Assembly (NCBI RefSeq): GCF_018847975.1
Contig: NZ_CP072597.1
Location: forward strand, 3,635,001 to 3,699,000
Source: Lysobacter sp. K5869
GTDB taxonomy: Bacteria > Pseudomonadota > Gammaproteobacteria > Xanthomonadales > Xanthomonadaceae
Length of the DNA: 64,000 nt
Direction: 5' to 3'
In this document: positions 51,654-64,000 of the stretch, one piece after another
Numbering within the stretch: position 1 is the first letter of the stretch
How the letters are laid out: each line of letters starts with the position of its first letter
Program-made: the position numbers and the translations under genes
Notes under the pieces: model-generated
What the model saw: the letters and a program-made list of their open reading frames with translations, nothing else
Told to the model about the DNA's origin: nothing
Databases searched by the model: none

Positions 51654-52252
51654 TGTAGGAGCGGCGTGAGCCGCGACCGTGCCACCGCGACTACGCCGAA
51701 ACCAATTCGTGCCCGCGTTGCATGCAGCAGAACATCCGACGCGATCCGAACCTCCGCAGTCGCGGCTCGCGCCGCTCCTACAGGGCAAGCCCGCAGCCAC
51801 GAAGCCTTTATAGGAGCGGCGCAAGCCGCGACCGCGCCAAGACGATTGCAGCGAACTCGGCCCACACCCGCGTCGCGGGCAGCCGAACATTCGACGCGAT
51901 CCGAACCCCTGCCGTCGCGGCTCGCGCCGCTCCTACAGGGCAAGCCCGCAGCCACGAAGTCCCGCGGTAGGAGCGGCGTAAGCCGCGACCGCGCCAAGAC
52001 GATTGCAGCGAACCCGGCCCGCATTCGCGTCGCGGGCCACCGAACATCCGACGCGATCCGAACCTCCGCGGTCGCGGCTCACGCCGCTCCTACAGGGCAA
52101 GCCCGTAGCCGCGGAGCACCCTTGTAGGAGCGGCGCGAGCCGCGACCGCGCCAATACGATTTCGACGAAACCGGCCTGTACCCGCGCCATGGGCCACCGA
52201 ACATCCGACGCGATCCGAAACCCCGCAATCGCGGCTTACGCCGCTCCTACAG
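51654..52252. repeat. Array of four family A dyads with about 156-bp period
   Basis: Dyads lie at 51654-51784, 51809-51938, 51966-52095 and 52123-52252. Their starts are 155, 157 and 157 bases apart, and the spacers are also similar (GCCAAGACGATTGCAGCGAA in two of them), so whole dyad-plus-spacer units have been copied in tandem. It separates the GH65-mutase gene from its LacI gene. Open frames here on both strands are translations of the repeat. Confidence 0.88.
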
Positions 52253-52278
52253 AGGCGGCCGAAGCAACCAGTCCGGTC

Positions 52279-53292
52279 TCAAGTCACCCGCGCCACCAAA
52301 TGCGTCGGCAAAATCTCCGACGCCGCCGGCTCGCCTTCGATCATCGCCAGCACCTTGCGCGCCAGCAGCACTCCGGCGTCGACGAAGTTCTGGTGGATCG
52401 AGGTCAGCGGCGGCAGGTAGGTCGCGCCCAGCGGGGTGTCGTCGTAGCCGATCACCGACACGTCCTCGGGCACGCGCCGGCCGCGTTCGATCAGGGCGCG
52501 GATCGCGCCGATCGCGAGCAAGTCGCTGGCGGCGAACAAGGCGTCGAACTGCGGGTGCTGGTCGAGCAGCGCGTGCACCGCCTGGGCGCCGGCGCTGACG
52601 GTGAAGTTGGCGACCGTCGGGGTCAGCGGCGCGATGCCGTGTTCGCCCAGGGCCTGACGGAACCCGAGCAAGCGCTCGGCGAATTCGCCGTGGGCGTCGT
52701 CGCCGAGGAACACCGGCCGGCGCCGGCCCAGGGCCAGGAAGCGTTCGGCGGCGAGCTTGCCGCCGCGCTGGTTGTCGCTGCCGACCACGACCTGCGATTC
52801 GTGCCGGCTGACCGCGCCCCACACCACCAGCGGCCGGCCCCAGCGCTGGACCTGATGCATCGCGTCCTCGTGCGCGCCTTGGCCGAGCAGGATCACCCCG
52901 TCGGCCGCCTGCACGCTGGGCAGGGCGCCGCCCTGCAGCGAGGTCAGCAGCACGCTGTAGCCGGCCGAGGTCAGCTCCTGGCTGATGCCGCCGAGCAGGT
53001 CCAGCGGATACGGCCCGGACATCTGCCGCTCCACGGTCGGCTTCATTTCCACCACCACCGCCACGGTCATGCTGCGGCGCAGGCGCAGGTTGCGGGCGCT
53101 GATGTTGAATTGGTAGCCCTGGCGTTCGGCCAGTTCCTTGATCCGCTGGCGGGTCTCGGGATTGACCAGCGGGCTGTCGCGCAGCGCGCGCGAGACGGTG
53201 ATCGCCGAGACCCCGGCCAGTTCGGCCAGATCGGCCATGGTCAGGTGCTCGCCGGCCTTGCGGGTCGGGTTGGAGGCGCGCGGTCGGCTCAT
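52279..53292 (-). CDS. LacI-family transcriptional regulator of the phosphorylase locus
   Basis: The 337-residue regulator has an N-terminal helix-turn-helix (TMADLAELAGVSAITVSRAL, about residues 18-37, then PETRQRIKELAERQGYQFN) and a sugar-binding effector domain (SVLLTSLQGGALPSVQAADG, RRRPVFLGDDAHGEFAERLL, DVSVIGYDDTPLGATYLPPL). The Met at 53292 is chosen because upstream residues are not family-like. It is on the same strand as the GH65-mutase, TonB receptor and MFS genes, separated from them by a repeat array. It likely represses that operon through the GTTATCGGTAAC site. An inverted repeat with AAATAG/CTATTT arms 29 bases upstream could serve autoregulation. Confidence 0.92.
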   Translation of the reverse strand: MSRPRASNPTRKAGEHLTMADLAELAGVSAITVSRALRDSPLVNPETRQRIKELAERQGYQFNISARNLRLRRSMTVAVVVEMKPTVERQMSGPYPLDLLGGISQELTSAGYSVLLTSLQGGALPSVQAADGVILLGQGAHEDAMHQVQRWGRPLVVWGAVSRHESQVVVGSDNQRGGKLAAERFLALGRRRPVFLGDDAHGEFAERLLGFRQALGEHGIAPLTPTVANFTVSAGAQAVHALLDQHPQFDALFAASDLLAIGAIRALIERGRRVPEDVSVIGYDDTPLGATYLPPLTSIHQNFVDAGVLLARKVLAMIEGEPAASEILPTHLVARVT

Positions 53293-53597
53293 GCGGGCGG
53301 ATCGTTCCAGGATCGCGGGGAAATAGCGGGCTCGCCTATTTAACACGGCGCGCATGAGGCGATGGTGGGCGGCGTCGGCGGCGGGCCGGGCGAGCCGCCG
53401 CGCAGGCCGCGCGCGCCGCGCCCGCGCGGGCCGCGCGGCGCCCGGGGCGTTTCGACGGCGGGCTCGGCCCCGGCCGGCTATACTCCCGGGTAAGCGCGGC
53501 CGAGAACCGCGTCTGGCCCAGCGGATTCAACCACTTGGCCGCACTGCCTAACCTAATTTCCACGGCCGCGTCCGCCGCCCAGAGGCCCCAACGCCGC
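53293..53597. other. Divergent intergenic region between lacI and smc
   Basis: About 300 very GC-rich bases. It has a dyad with AAATAG/CTATTT arms at 53321-53341 near the lacI start. The smc promoter should lie near 53470-53560 (TATACTCCCGG at 53479), but I cannot fix it. The smc frame runs back through part of this region without a better start. Confidence 0.5.
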
Positions 53598-56500
53598 ATG
53601 CGTCTGTCCACGATCAAGCTGTCCGGTTTCAAGTCCTTCGTCGACCCGACCACGCTGCACCTGCCCACCAACATGACCGGCGTCGTCGGTCCCAACGGCT
53701 GCGGCAAGTCGAACATCATCGACGCGGTGCGCTGGGTGATGGGCGAGAGTTCGGCCAGCCGGCTGCGCGGCGACTCGCTGACCGACGTGATCTTCGCCGG
53801 CTCCTCCGCGCGCAAGCCGGTGTCGCAGGCGATGGTCGAGCTGATCTTCGACAACTCCGACCACACCATCACCGGCGAATACGGCGCGTTCGACGAGATC
53901 TCGGTCAAGCGCACGGTCAGCCGCGACAGCGTCAACCAGTACTACCTCAACGGCGCCAAGTGCCGCCGCCGCGACATCACCGACCTGTTCCTCGGCACCG
54001 GCCTGGGCCCGCGCAGCTACTCGATCATCGAGCAGGGCATGATCTCGCAGATCATCGAGGCCAAGCCTGAGGAATTGCGCGTCTACCTGGAAGAAGCCGC
54101 CGGCATCTCCAAGTACAAGGAACGCCGCAAGGAAACCGAGACCCGCATCCGCCACACCCGCGAGAACCTCGACCGCTTGAGCGACCTTCGCGAGGAAGTC
54201 GGCAAGCAGCTCGAGCATCTGCGCCGGCAGGCGCGTCAGGCCGAGCAGTACCAAGCCATCCAGGCCGAGCGCAAGGTCAAGGACGTGGAGTGGAAGGCGC
54301 TGGAATTCCGCGCCCTGGATCAAAAGCTGCAAACCCAGCGCGAGAAGCTCTCGCAGCAGGAAACCCGCTTGCAGCAGCTCATCGCCGAACAGCGCGAGGC
54401 CGAGCGCGAGCTGGAAACCGGGCGCGTGCGCCGCGAGGAAGCCGCCGAGGCCTTGAACAAGGCGCAGGCCGCGAGCTACGAAGTGGGCGGCGCGCTGGCG
54501 CGGATCGAACAGCAGATCCAGCACCAGCGCGATCTGTCCGGCCGCCTGCGCAAGGCGCGCGAGGAAGCGCTGGCGCAGTTGGAGGAGATCGGCGGCCACA
54601 TCGGCAGCGATCAGTCGCGCCTGGACGTGCTGATGGCCGCGGTGGCCGACGCCGAGCCGCGCCTGGACGCGCTGCGCGAGGACGACGAAGCCCGCCAGGA
54701 CGCGTTGCGCGACGCCGAAACCCAGCTGCAGGAATGGCAGCAGCGTTGGGACGGCCACAGCCGCGAGCAGTCCGAAGCCGCGCGCGCCGCCGAAGTCGAG
54801 CGCACCCGCATCGAAGGCCTGGACCGGCAGACGCTCGACGCCGACCGCCGCCGCGAAGCGCTCACCAGCGAGCGTTCGGGCCTGGACGTCGTCGCCTTGG
54901 CCGCGGCGTTCGAGCAATTGCAGAGCCAGCACGACTTGCAGAAAGAGTCGCTGGACAGCCTCACCGAAGAACTGGAAACCCGTAAGACCGCGCTCGCCGA
55001 TTTCCAGGAACAGCAGCGCGCGACCCAGAACCAGCTCGCCGAGGTGCGCAAGCAGGCGCAGACCTCGCGCGGCCGCCTGTCCTCGCTGGAAACCCTGCAG
55101 CACGCCGCGCTCGGCCAGGAGCAGGGCGCCGCGCTGACCTGGCTCAAGGCGCGCGGCCTGGATTCGGCCCAGCGCGTCGGCGAAGCGCTGAGCGTGGAGG
55201 CGGGCTGGGAGAACGCGGTGGAAAGCGCGCTCGGCCAGCTCATCGAAGGCGTGCTGGTGGAAGCGCCGGAAACCCTGGTCGACGCCATCGGCGAACTCGG
55301 CGAAGGCCGGCTCGCGCTGGTGTCGCCCGAGCGCGACGGCGCGACCTATCCGGCGACGTCCCTGGCCTCGAAGGTGCAGGGCCCGGCCGCGATCCGCCGC
55401 CTGCTCGCGCGCCTGCACGGCGCCGACGATCTGGCCGCCGCGCGCGCGCTGGTCGCCCAACTCGGCCCCGAGGAAACCGTCATCACCCGCAACGGCGAGC
55501 GCCTCGGCGCCGGCTGGCTGCGGGTGCTGCGCTCCGGCGCGGCCAAGCAGGGCGCGCTGCTGCGCGAACGCGACATCCAGACCCTGCGCACCGAGATCGA
55601 GGAATTGCAGGAACGCGAGCGCGAGCTCGAACAAACCCAGATCCAACTGCGCGATCGCGCCCTGGCCGCCGAGCAGCACCGCGAAGACGCGCAGCGCTCG
55701 CTGTACATGGCCCACCGCGGCGTATCCGAGCTGGCCGGCCAGTTGCAGAGCCATCAAGGCCGCCTGGATCAGGCGCGCAACCGCATCGACAAGATCGACG
55801 CCGATCTCGAACAACTGCTGATCGCCCTCGACAGCGCCAACGAGCAAGCGCGCGAGGCGCGCCTGCGCCAGGAAGCGGCGGTCGAGCGCATGGGCGAGCT
55901 GGAAGACCAGCGCCAGCGTCTGGAAGCCGAGCGCAGCCGCTTGTTCGAGGCGCGCGATTCCTCGCGCAACATGGCGCGCGAATCGCGCGACGCCGCGCAC
56001 GCCCTGGTGCTGAGCCTGGAAACCCAGCGCGCGCAGATCGCCGGCCTCACCCAAACCCTGCAGCGCATGGGCGGCCAGCGCGGCCAGCTCGACACGCGCT
56101 TGAGCGAGCTCACCGCCCAGCTCAGCGACGGCGACCAGCCGGTGCAGGACCTGGAGCAGCAGCGGCAAGTCGCGCTGGAACAGCGCGTGATCGCCGAGCA
56201 GGACCTGACCGGCGCGCGCACCGCGCTGGACGGCATCGACAACGACCTGCGCAAGTTCGAGCAGACCCGCCAGCAGCGCGACGAACAAGCCCTGCAGCAG
56301 CGCGAGGGCATCGGCCAGCGCCGCCTGGAGCAGCAGGCGCTGGTGCTCAAGGCCGAGACCCTGACCGAAGCCATCGCCGAAGCCGGCGCGGTGCTGCAGG
56401 ACGTGGTCAACGCGCTCGACGAGGACGCCGACCCGCAGACCTGGGAACGCACCGTCGCCGACCTCGACAACAAGCTGCGGCGCCTGGAGCCGGTCAATCT

Positions 56501-57101
56501 GGCGGCGATCGCCGAACACGCCGAGGCCGCGCAGCGCAAGGACTATCTGGACGCGCAGAACACCGACCTGACCACCGCGCTGGAAACCCTGGAAGAGGCG
56601 ATCCGCAAGATCGACCGCGAGACCCGCGGCCGCTTCAAGGACACCTTCGACCGGGTCAATTCCGGCGTGCAGGAGCTGTACCCGCGCCTGTTCGGCGGCG
56701 GCCACGCCTACCTGGAACTCACCGGCGAGGACCTGCTCGACACCGGCGTGGCGATCATGGCGCGTCCGCCGGGCAAGCGCGTGTCCAACATCTCGCTGCT
56801 GTCCGGCGGCGAGAAGGCGATGACCGCGGTGGCGTTGGTGTTCGCGATCTTCCGCTTGAACCCGGCGCCGTTCTGCCTGCTCGACGAGGTCGATGCGCCG
56901 CTCGACGAAGCCAACGTCGGCCGCTTCACCGCGATGGTCAGCGAGATGAGCGAACAGGTACAGTTCCTGTTCGTGAGCCACAACAAGGCGACGATGGAAG
57001 CCGCGGCGCAGCTGTCGGGCGTGACCATGCGCGAGCCGGGCGTGAGCCGTCTGGTGTCGGTGGATCTGGCCGAGGCGACGCGTCTGGCCGGAGCCGCGTA
57101 G
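53598..57101 (+). CDS. smc: Chromosome segregation protein SMC
   Basis: The 1167-residue condensin subunit has an N-terminal head with Walker A GPNGCGKSN (31-39) and FLGTGLGPRSYSIIEQGMIS, two long coiled coils (about 170-500 and 650-1000) rich in Gln/Glu/Arg, a hinge near 510-640 (HAALGQEQGAALTWLKARGL, LIEGVLVEAPETLVDAIGEL), and a C-terminal head with signature LLSGGEKAMTAVAL near 1067 and Walker B FCLLDEVDAPLDEANV near 1093. With ScpA and ScpB it compacts and separates sister chromosomes. The Met at 53598 begins the canonical MRLSTIKLSGFKSF. Length is typical. It is followed by zipA. Confidence 0.97.
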   Translation: MRLSTIKLSGFKSFVDPTTLHLPTNMTGVVGPNGCGKSNIIDAVRWVMGESSASRLRGDSLTDVIFAGSSARKPVSQAMVELIFDNSDHTITGEYGAFDEISVKRTVSRDSVNQYYLNGAKCRRRDITDLFLGTGLGPRSYSIIEQGMISQIIEAKPEELRVYLEEAAGISKYKERRKETETRIRHTRENLDRLSDLREEVGKQLEHLRRQARQAEQYQAIQAERKVKDVEWKALEFRALDQKLQTQREKLSQQETRLQQLIAEQREAERELETGRVRREEAAEALNKAQAASYEVGGALARIEQQIQHQRDLSGRLRKAREEALAQLEEIGGHIGSDQSRLDVLMAAVADAEPRLDALREDDEARQDALRDAETQLQEWQQRWDGHSREQSEAARAAEVERTRIEGLDRQTLDADRRREALTSERSGLDVVALAAAFEQLQSQHDLQKESLDSLTEELETRKTALADFQEQQRATQNQLAEVRKQAQTSRGRLSSLETLQHAALGQEQGAALTWLKARGLDSAQRVGEALSVEAGWENAVESALGQLIEGVLVEAPETLVDAIGELGEGRLALVSPERDGATYPATSLASKVQGPAAIRRLLARLHGADDLAAARALVAQLGPEETVITRNGERLGAGWLRVLRSGAAKQGALLRERDIQTLRTEIEELQERERELEQTQIQLRDRALAAEQHREDAQRSLYMAHRGVSELAGQLQSHQGRLDQARNRIDKIDADLEQLLIALDSANEQAREARLRQEAAVERMGELEDQRQRLEAERSRLFEARDSSRNMARESRDAAHALVLSLETQRAQIAGLTQTLQRMGGQRGQLDTRLSELTAQLSDGDQPVQDLEQQRQVALEQRVIAEQDLTGARTALDGIDNDLRKFEQTRQQRDEQALQQREGIGQRRLEQQALVLKAETLTEAIAEAGAVLQDVVNALDEDADPQTWERTVADLDNKLRRLEPVNLAAIAEHAEAAQRKDYLDAQNTDLTTALETLEEAIRKIDRETRGRFKDTFDRVNSGVQELYPRLFGGGHAYLELTGEDLLDTGVAIMARPPGKRVSNISLLSGGEKAMTAVALVFAIFRLNPAPFCLLDEVDAPLDEANVGRFTAMVSEMSEQVQFLFVSHNKATMEAAAQLSGVTMREPGVSRLVSVDLAEATRLAGAA

Positions 57102-57388
57102 CGCGCTTCGCTCCGCTCGCCGGAAATCGGCAGCGGAGCATCGGGAATCGTTCGAGCGGTTTGGCCTTTCCCGATCTTCGTTTTGAATCCAATCGTGCAG
57201 GATCGGGTCGAGGAACAAAGAATCGGACGGCGGCGACGCGCTTTAACGATTCCCTATCTCCCGATTTCCGTTTTGCATACAAGATCAACAGGCATCGGAA
57301 CGGCGAGTAAGGAATCGAACGGCCGCGTCGCCCCGCAACGATTCCCGATTTTCCGTTCCCGATCCCCAGCACCAAAAGGAGCAACCGA

Positions 57389-58168
57389 ATGTCCGACGTG
57401 ACCCTGATGAGGATCGGCATCCTGATCGCCGGCCTGATCCTGATCGGCGCGATCGTGTTCTTCGGCCGTCCGCGCAAGCCCGGCCAGGGCAAGCGCATCG
57501 CCCGCGAGGACGAGAGCCGTGGCGGCGAGCGCAAGCCGGCGCCGTCGTCGCCGCGCCAGGAACCGACCCTGGGCGAGCAGATCGAAAACGAACTGGGCGA
57601 GGGCGGCCAGCCGGCGGGCGAGTCCACCACCCAGGCCGAGCTGGAACTGTTCGACCGCACCTTGGAAGGCGGCGGCAACGCCGCGACCAGCGAGCTGGGC
57701 CGCCGCGTCAGCGACGAGTTCGACAAGATCGTCACCCTGTACCTGGCCGCGCGCGCCGGGCAGAAGCTGCACGGCCCGGACATCGTCGTGGCCGCCGAAA
57801 AGGCCGGCCTGGTCTACGGCCACATGGGCGTCTACCACCGTCTGGTCGAAGGCCACCCCGAGCGCGGCCCGGTGTTCAGCGTGGCCAACATCATGAAGCC
57901 CGGCAGCTTCGACATGGCCCAGATCCAGGCGCTGGAGACCCCGGCGATCGCCTTCTTCCTGACCCTGCCGGCGCCGGTGCCGGCGCTCGACGCCTGGGAA
58001 ACCATGCTGCCGACCGCCCAGCGCATGGCCGAACTGCTCGACGCGGTGGTCCTGGACGAACAGCGCAACGCCCTGGGCCGCCAGCGCATCGCCCACCTGC
58101 GCGACGAACTGCGCGCCTACGACCGCCAGCGCGAAGCGCCGCCGCTGAGCAAGCCGACGCGCTGGTGA
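57389..58168 (+). CDS. zipA: Cell division protein ZipA
   Basis: The 259-residue protein has an AAAGGAG site before its ATG. One N-terminal membrane segment (about residues 7-26, MRIGILIAGLILIGAIVFFG), a charged linker to about 100, and a C-terminal FtsZ-binding domain (ELFDRTLEGGG, DEFDKIVTLYLAARAGQKLH, GHMGVYHRLVE, VANIMKPGSFDMAQIQALET, GIAFFL-like AIAFFLTLPAPVP) are all as in ZipA. It anchors FtsZ to the inner membrane at the division site. The linker is shorter than in Escherichia coli, as usual in Xanthomonadaceae. It stands between smc and ligA, the typical order. Confidence 0.95.
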   Translation: MSDVTLMRIGILIAGLILIGAIVFFGRPRKPGQGKRIAREDESRGGERKPAPSSPRQEPTLGEQIENELGEGGQPAGESTTQAELELFDRTLEGGGNAATSELGRRVSDEFDKIVTLYLAARAGQKLHGPDIVVAAEKAGLVYGHMGVYHRLVEGHPERGPVFSVANIMKPGSFDMAQIQALETPAIAFFLTLPAPVPALDAWETMLPTAQRMAELLDAVVLDEQRNALGRQRIAHLRDELRAYDRQREAPPLSKPTRW

Positions 58169-61929
<3,761 letters not shown>

Positions 61930-61978
61930 CCGCGGTGAACGCCGTGCCTGCCCGGATCGGCCGGCTCGGCGTTTTACG

Positions 61979-62006
61979 TTGCAAGTTCACGGTTCGCGGT
62001 TAGAGT
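61979..62006 (+). promoter_or_regulatory. Candidate promoter of the first DUF3011 gene
   Basis: TTGCAA (61979-61984), a 16-base spacer and TAGAGT (62001-62006) lie 27 bases before the gene start. A similar CTAGAGT occurs upstream of the second DUF3011 gene near 62967. Confidence 0.4.
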
Positions 62007-62033
62007 GAGGGCACCACTCGCAGGGGGCCGTGC

Positions 62034-62804
62034 ATGGGTAGTCTGAAAGCCGCGATCCAGCTGTGCGCTCTGACCGCCGTTACCGGCGCCGGCGCAGCGT
62101 TCGCGGAGCCGGCGTTCGCCGACCCCGCGGGCGAGCGGCTGTACGGCGGCAATCTGCTGCGCTGCGCCTCCGACGGCGAACAAACCGTGCGTTGCCCGGC
62201 CGATACCCGCGGCGGCGTGCGCTTGGTCCGGCGCACGTCCGGCAAGCCTTGCGTGGAAGGCACCAGCTGGGGCGCCGATCGCGGCGGCGTGTGGGTCGCG
62301 CAAGGCTGCGCGGCCGACTTCGTGCTCGGCAAGGGCGGCAGCGGCGCCGACAGCACCAGCGGCGCGCGCGTGATCAAGTGTGAGTCTTTGGGCGGACGCT
62401 GGAACCACTGCGCCGCGCGCACCGAAGACGGCGTCGCGCTGGCCCAGCAGTTGTCCAAACAACCTTGCCTGCGCAATCAAACCTGGGGCGCCGACAACAG
62501 CGGCGTGTGGGTCGCCGGCGGCTGCCGCGGCGAGTTCCGGCTGCTCGGCGCGCAACCCGAAGACGAGCCGGCCGCCGCGACGACGGCCGCGGACGACGGC
62601 CGCAAGCTGCTCAAATGCGAATCGCTGGACCGCCGTGCGCGCCGCTGCGACGGCGAGACCGGATCGGGCGTGCGCATGGTCAAGCAATTGTCCAAATCCG
62701 AATGCGTGGAAGGCCGCAGCTGGGGCTTCGACGCGCACGGCGTGTGGGTCGAGGGCGGTTGCCGCGCCGAGTTCGAGCTGGACTATCGCGGCAACGGCGG
62801 TTGA
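62034..62804 (+). CDS. Secreted DUF3011 protein (three repeats)
   Basis: The 256-residue protein has a signal peptide ending AFAEPAFA. Three DUF3011 repeats follow at about residues 41-98, 112-170 and 192-250. Each has four Cys in a C..C..C..C pattern and the core GVxW (TSWGADRGGVWVAQGC, QTWGADNSGVWVAGGC, RSWGFDAHGVWVEGGC), with an Ala/Thr/Asp linker before the third. DUF3011 proteins are common in Xanthomonadaceae envelopes or secretomes; the disulphide-rich repeats look lectin-like but no function is established. It is followed by a paralogue at 63009. Confidence 0.88.
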   Translation: MGSLKAAIQLCALTAVTGAGAAFAEPAFADPAGERLYGGNLLRCASDGEQTVRCPADTRGGVRLVRRTSGKPCVEGTSWGADRGGVWVAQGCAADFVLGKGGSGADSTSGARVIKCESLGGRWNHCAARTEDGVALAQQLSKQPCLRNQTWGADNSGVWVAGGCRGEFRLLGAQPEDEPAAATTAADDGRKLLKCESLDRRARRCDGETGSGVRMVKQLSKSECVEGRSWGFDAHGVWVEGGCRAEFELDYRGNGG

Positions 62805-62865
62805 GGCCTTCGCGCCGAGGCGCGGATAGGTCGGAAGTCATGCGACCAACGGCATGCCGGGCGCC

Positions 62866-62880
62866 TGTAAACGTTTAACA
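62866..62880. promoter_or_regulatory. Palindromic AAACGTTT box between DUF3011 genes
   Basis: TGTAAACGTTTAACA shares the AAACGTTT core with the LacI-type boxes at 18136 and 35277 and lies about 130 bases before the second DUF3011 gene. Whether it is a working site is unknown. Confidence 0.4.
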
Positions 62881-63008
62881 ATAAGCCCGCGATGAATGCG
62901 TCTTGCGCATTCGCAATCGGCTCGGTCCGCGCACGGAAATCTTGAGCTGGCGTTAAGCGAATGGCGCTAGAGTCCTCGGCAAAACCGATCACGACAAGGA
63001 GCACGAAC

Positions 63009-63800
63009 ATGTCCGCACGCATGCTTTCCGCCACCGGCTTCGGCCTCGCGCTGGGCTTGGGCCTGGCCGCCGGCGCCGCCCAGGCGGCGCCGCAGTACGG
63101 CGACGATTACGGCTATGGCGACAGCGGCACCATCCGCTGCGAATCCGACAACGGCCGCTATCGCCGCTGCAACGCCGATACCCGCGGCGGCGTGCGTCTG
63201 TCGCGCCAGCTGTCGAGCTCTTCGTGCATCCAGGGCCGCAGCTGGGGTTACGACCGCAACAGCGTGTGGGTGTCGGAAGGCTGCCGCGCCGAGTTCGACC
63301 TGGGCCGCGGCGGTTGGAACGGCGGCGGCAACGGCGGCTGGAACGGCGGCGGTGGCGGCGGCGACGTGGTGCGCTGCGAATCCGACGGCGGCCGCTGGCG
63401 CAGCTGCCCGATCAACGGCAACCGCGCGCGCCTGCAGCGCCAGCTGTCGAGCTCCTCGTGCGTCGAGGGCCAGAGCTGGGGTTCGCGTCCGGGCGAGGTA
63501 TGGGTCAGCAACGGCTGCCGCGGCGAGTTCGTGGCCGGCCGCGGCAACGGCGGTTGGAACGGCGGCGGTGGCGGCTGGAACGGCGGCAACAACGGCGGCG
63601 GTTGGGGCGGCGGCGGTCGCGAGATCAGCTGCGAGTCCAACAACAACCGTCAGAACCGCTGCAACATGAGCATCCGCCGCGACGTGCGGCTGATCCGCCA
63701 GAGCTCGGGCTCGCCGTGCATCGAGGGCCAGACCTGGGGTTGGGACCGTTCCGGCGTGTGGGTGTCCAACGGCTGCCGCGGGCGCTTCCAGGTCGATTGA
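63009..63800 (+). CDS. Secreted DUF3011 protein with glycine-rich linkers (three repeats)
   Basis: The 263-residue protein has an AAGGAG site and a signal peptide ending GAAQA. Three DUF3011 repeats carry the Cys pattern and GVxW-like core ([60 protein letters not shown]). They are joined by Gly/Asn/Trp linkers (GGWNGGGGG), unlike the Ala/Thr linkers of the paralogue at 62034. The linkers suggest flexible, extended arrangement outside the cell. Function unknown. An intrinsic terminator follows. Confidence 0.88.
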   Translation: MSARMLSATGFGLALGLGLAAGAAQAAPQYGDDYGYGDSGTIRCESDNGRYRRCNADTRGGVRLSRQLSSSSCIQGRSWGYDRNSVWVSEGCRAEFDLGRGGWNGGGNGGWNGGGGGGDVVRCESDGGRWRSCPINGNRARLQRQLSSSSCVEGQSWGSRPGEVWVSNGCRGEFVAGRGNGGWNGGGGGWNGGNNGGGWGGGGREISCESNNNRQNRCNMSIRRDVRLIRQSSGSPCIEGQTWGWDRSGVWVSNGCRGRFQVD

Positions 63801-63823
63801 TCGCCGCGGTTTCCGCAATCGAA

Positions 63824-63859
63824 AAACGCCCCGGCCGCACGCCGGGGCGTTTGCGTTTT
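63824..63859 (+). terminator. Intrinsic terminator of second DUF3011 gene
   Basis: A 12-bp stem (AAACGCCCCGGC and complement) with a 5-base loop is followed by GCGTTTT. Confidence 0.88.
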
Positions 63860-63906
63860 CGGGCGCGGTTTCGAGACCGACACACGCATCCGTTAAACTG
63901 GCCGGC

Positions 63907-64000
63907 ATGAACGACGCCATCGATTTCGACCGTTACGACCGCATCCGCCCGATCCGCTGGACCGGGCAGGCCCTGGAACTGCTCGACCAGCGCAAGCTGC
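63907..64000 (+). CDS. mtnA: S-methyl-5-thioribose-1-phosphate isomerase MtnA (start only)
   Basis: An open frame from the ATG at 63907 runs off the window. The 31 visible residues contain [18 protein letters not shown] and ELLDQRKL, which match the N-terminus of Xanthomonadaceae MtnA, the aldose-ketose isomerase of the methionine salvage pathway. The name rests on this short segment only. The ATG follows GGCC without a clear ribosome-binding site. Confidence 0.7.
   Translation, partial: MNDAIDFDRYDRIRPIRWTGQALELLDQRKL

Noticed and set aside
51468..52190. Several overlapping open frames on both strands with repeated SRGS/GAARAAT-like peptides
   Set aside because: They are translations of the family A dyad array; the peptide repeats mirror the DNA repeat and no ribosome-binding sites are present.

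Overview
The window is high-GC chromosomal DNA from a gammaproteobacterium of the Xanthomonadaceae, most likely Lysobacter or a close relative. Supporting signs are VirD4 next to proteins with the Xanthomonas VirD4-interacting (XVIPCD) C-terminus, several TonB-dependent receptors, secreted DUF3011 proteins, the ligA/zipA/smc housekeeping block, and two abundant intergenic dyad families. One family is built on TGTAGGAGCGGCG and the other on CGTCATTCCGGCGAAAG. The genus is inferred from gene content; no rRNA marker is present.

Layout. (1) 1-3370: end of a bacteria-killing type IV secretion (T4SS) island: the C-terminus of an effector, an orphan XVIPCD protein, a small unknown protein and virD4. 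(2) 3635-8829: metabolic and regulatory genes (omega-amidase, FAD oxidoreductase, a divergent TetR/DUF1348 pair with three identical-class operators, a serine hydrolase). (3) 9151-12852: rluB-scpB-scpA on the minus strand. (4) 13487-15550: lipoprotein plus an M23/peptidoglycan-binding/XVIPCD effector, a likely immunity-effector pair. (5) 15648-17723: small unknown protein, YciI, BolA, a PlsC-type acyltransferase. (6) 18189-36446: a glucan/oligosaccharide utilisation region: LacI regulator, TonB receptor, GH144-like lipoprotein, ABC binding protein and two permeases, a large discoidin-domain glycosidase, then zwf-glk and pgl, and the ABC ATPase. (7) 36894-44264: TetR, a lipoprotein/DUF2235/membrane-coil cassette, an NAD-dependent reductase and a TerD-domain protein. 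(8) 44407-53292: a second sugar locus with an MFS transporter, a TonB receptor, a GH65 phosphorylase fused to beta-phosphoglucomutase, and a LacI regulator. (9) 53598-64000: smc, zipA, ligA, epmA, two DUF3011 paralogues and the start of mtnA.

How the genes work together. The two sugar loci both lead to glucose 6-phosphate. In the first, an exported glucanase and a TonB receptor/ABC importer would deliver oligosaccharides; the cytosolic glk-zwf-pgl genes lead into the Entner-Doudoroff route, although edd and eda are not in the window. In the second, phosphorolysis of a glucose disaccharide gives glucose plus beta-glucose 1-phosphate, and the fused mutase converts the latter to glucose 6-phosphate. 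An identical 14-bp LacI-type box lies in front of the first LacI gene and in front of the distant ABC ATPase, so the orphan ATPase probably belongs to the same regulon as the permeases.

The most unusual items are the orphan XVIPCD protein, the M23-like effector that seems to lack its first zinc ligand, the GH65-mutase fusion, the triple TetR operator, and several tandem arrays built from intergenic dyads, one of which duplicates the 3' end of a gene.
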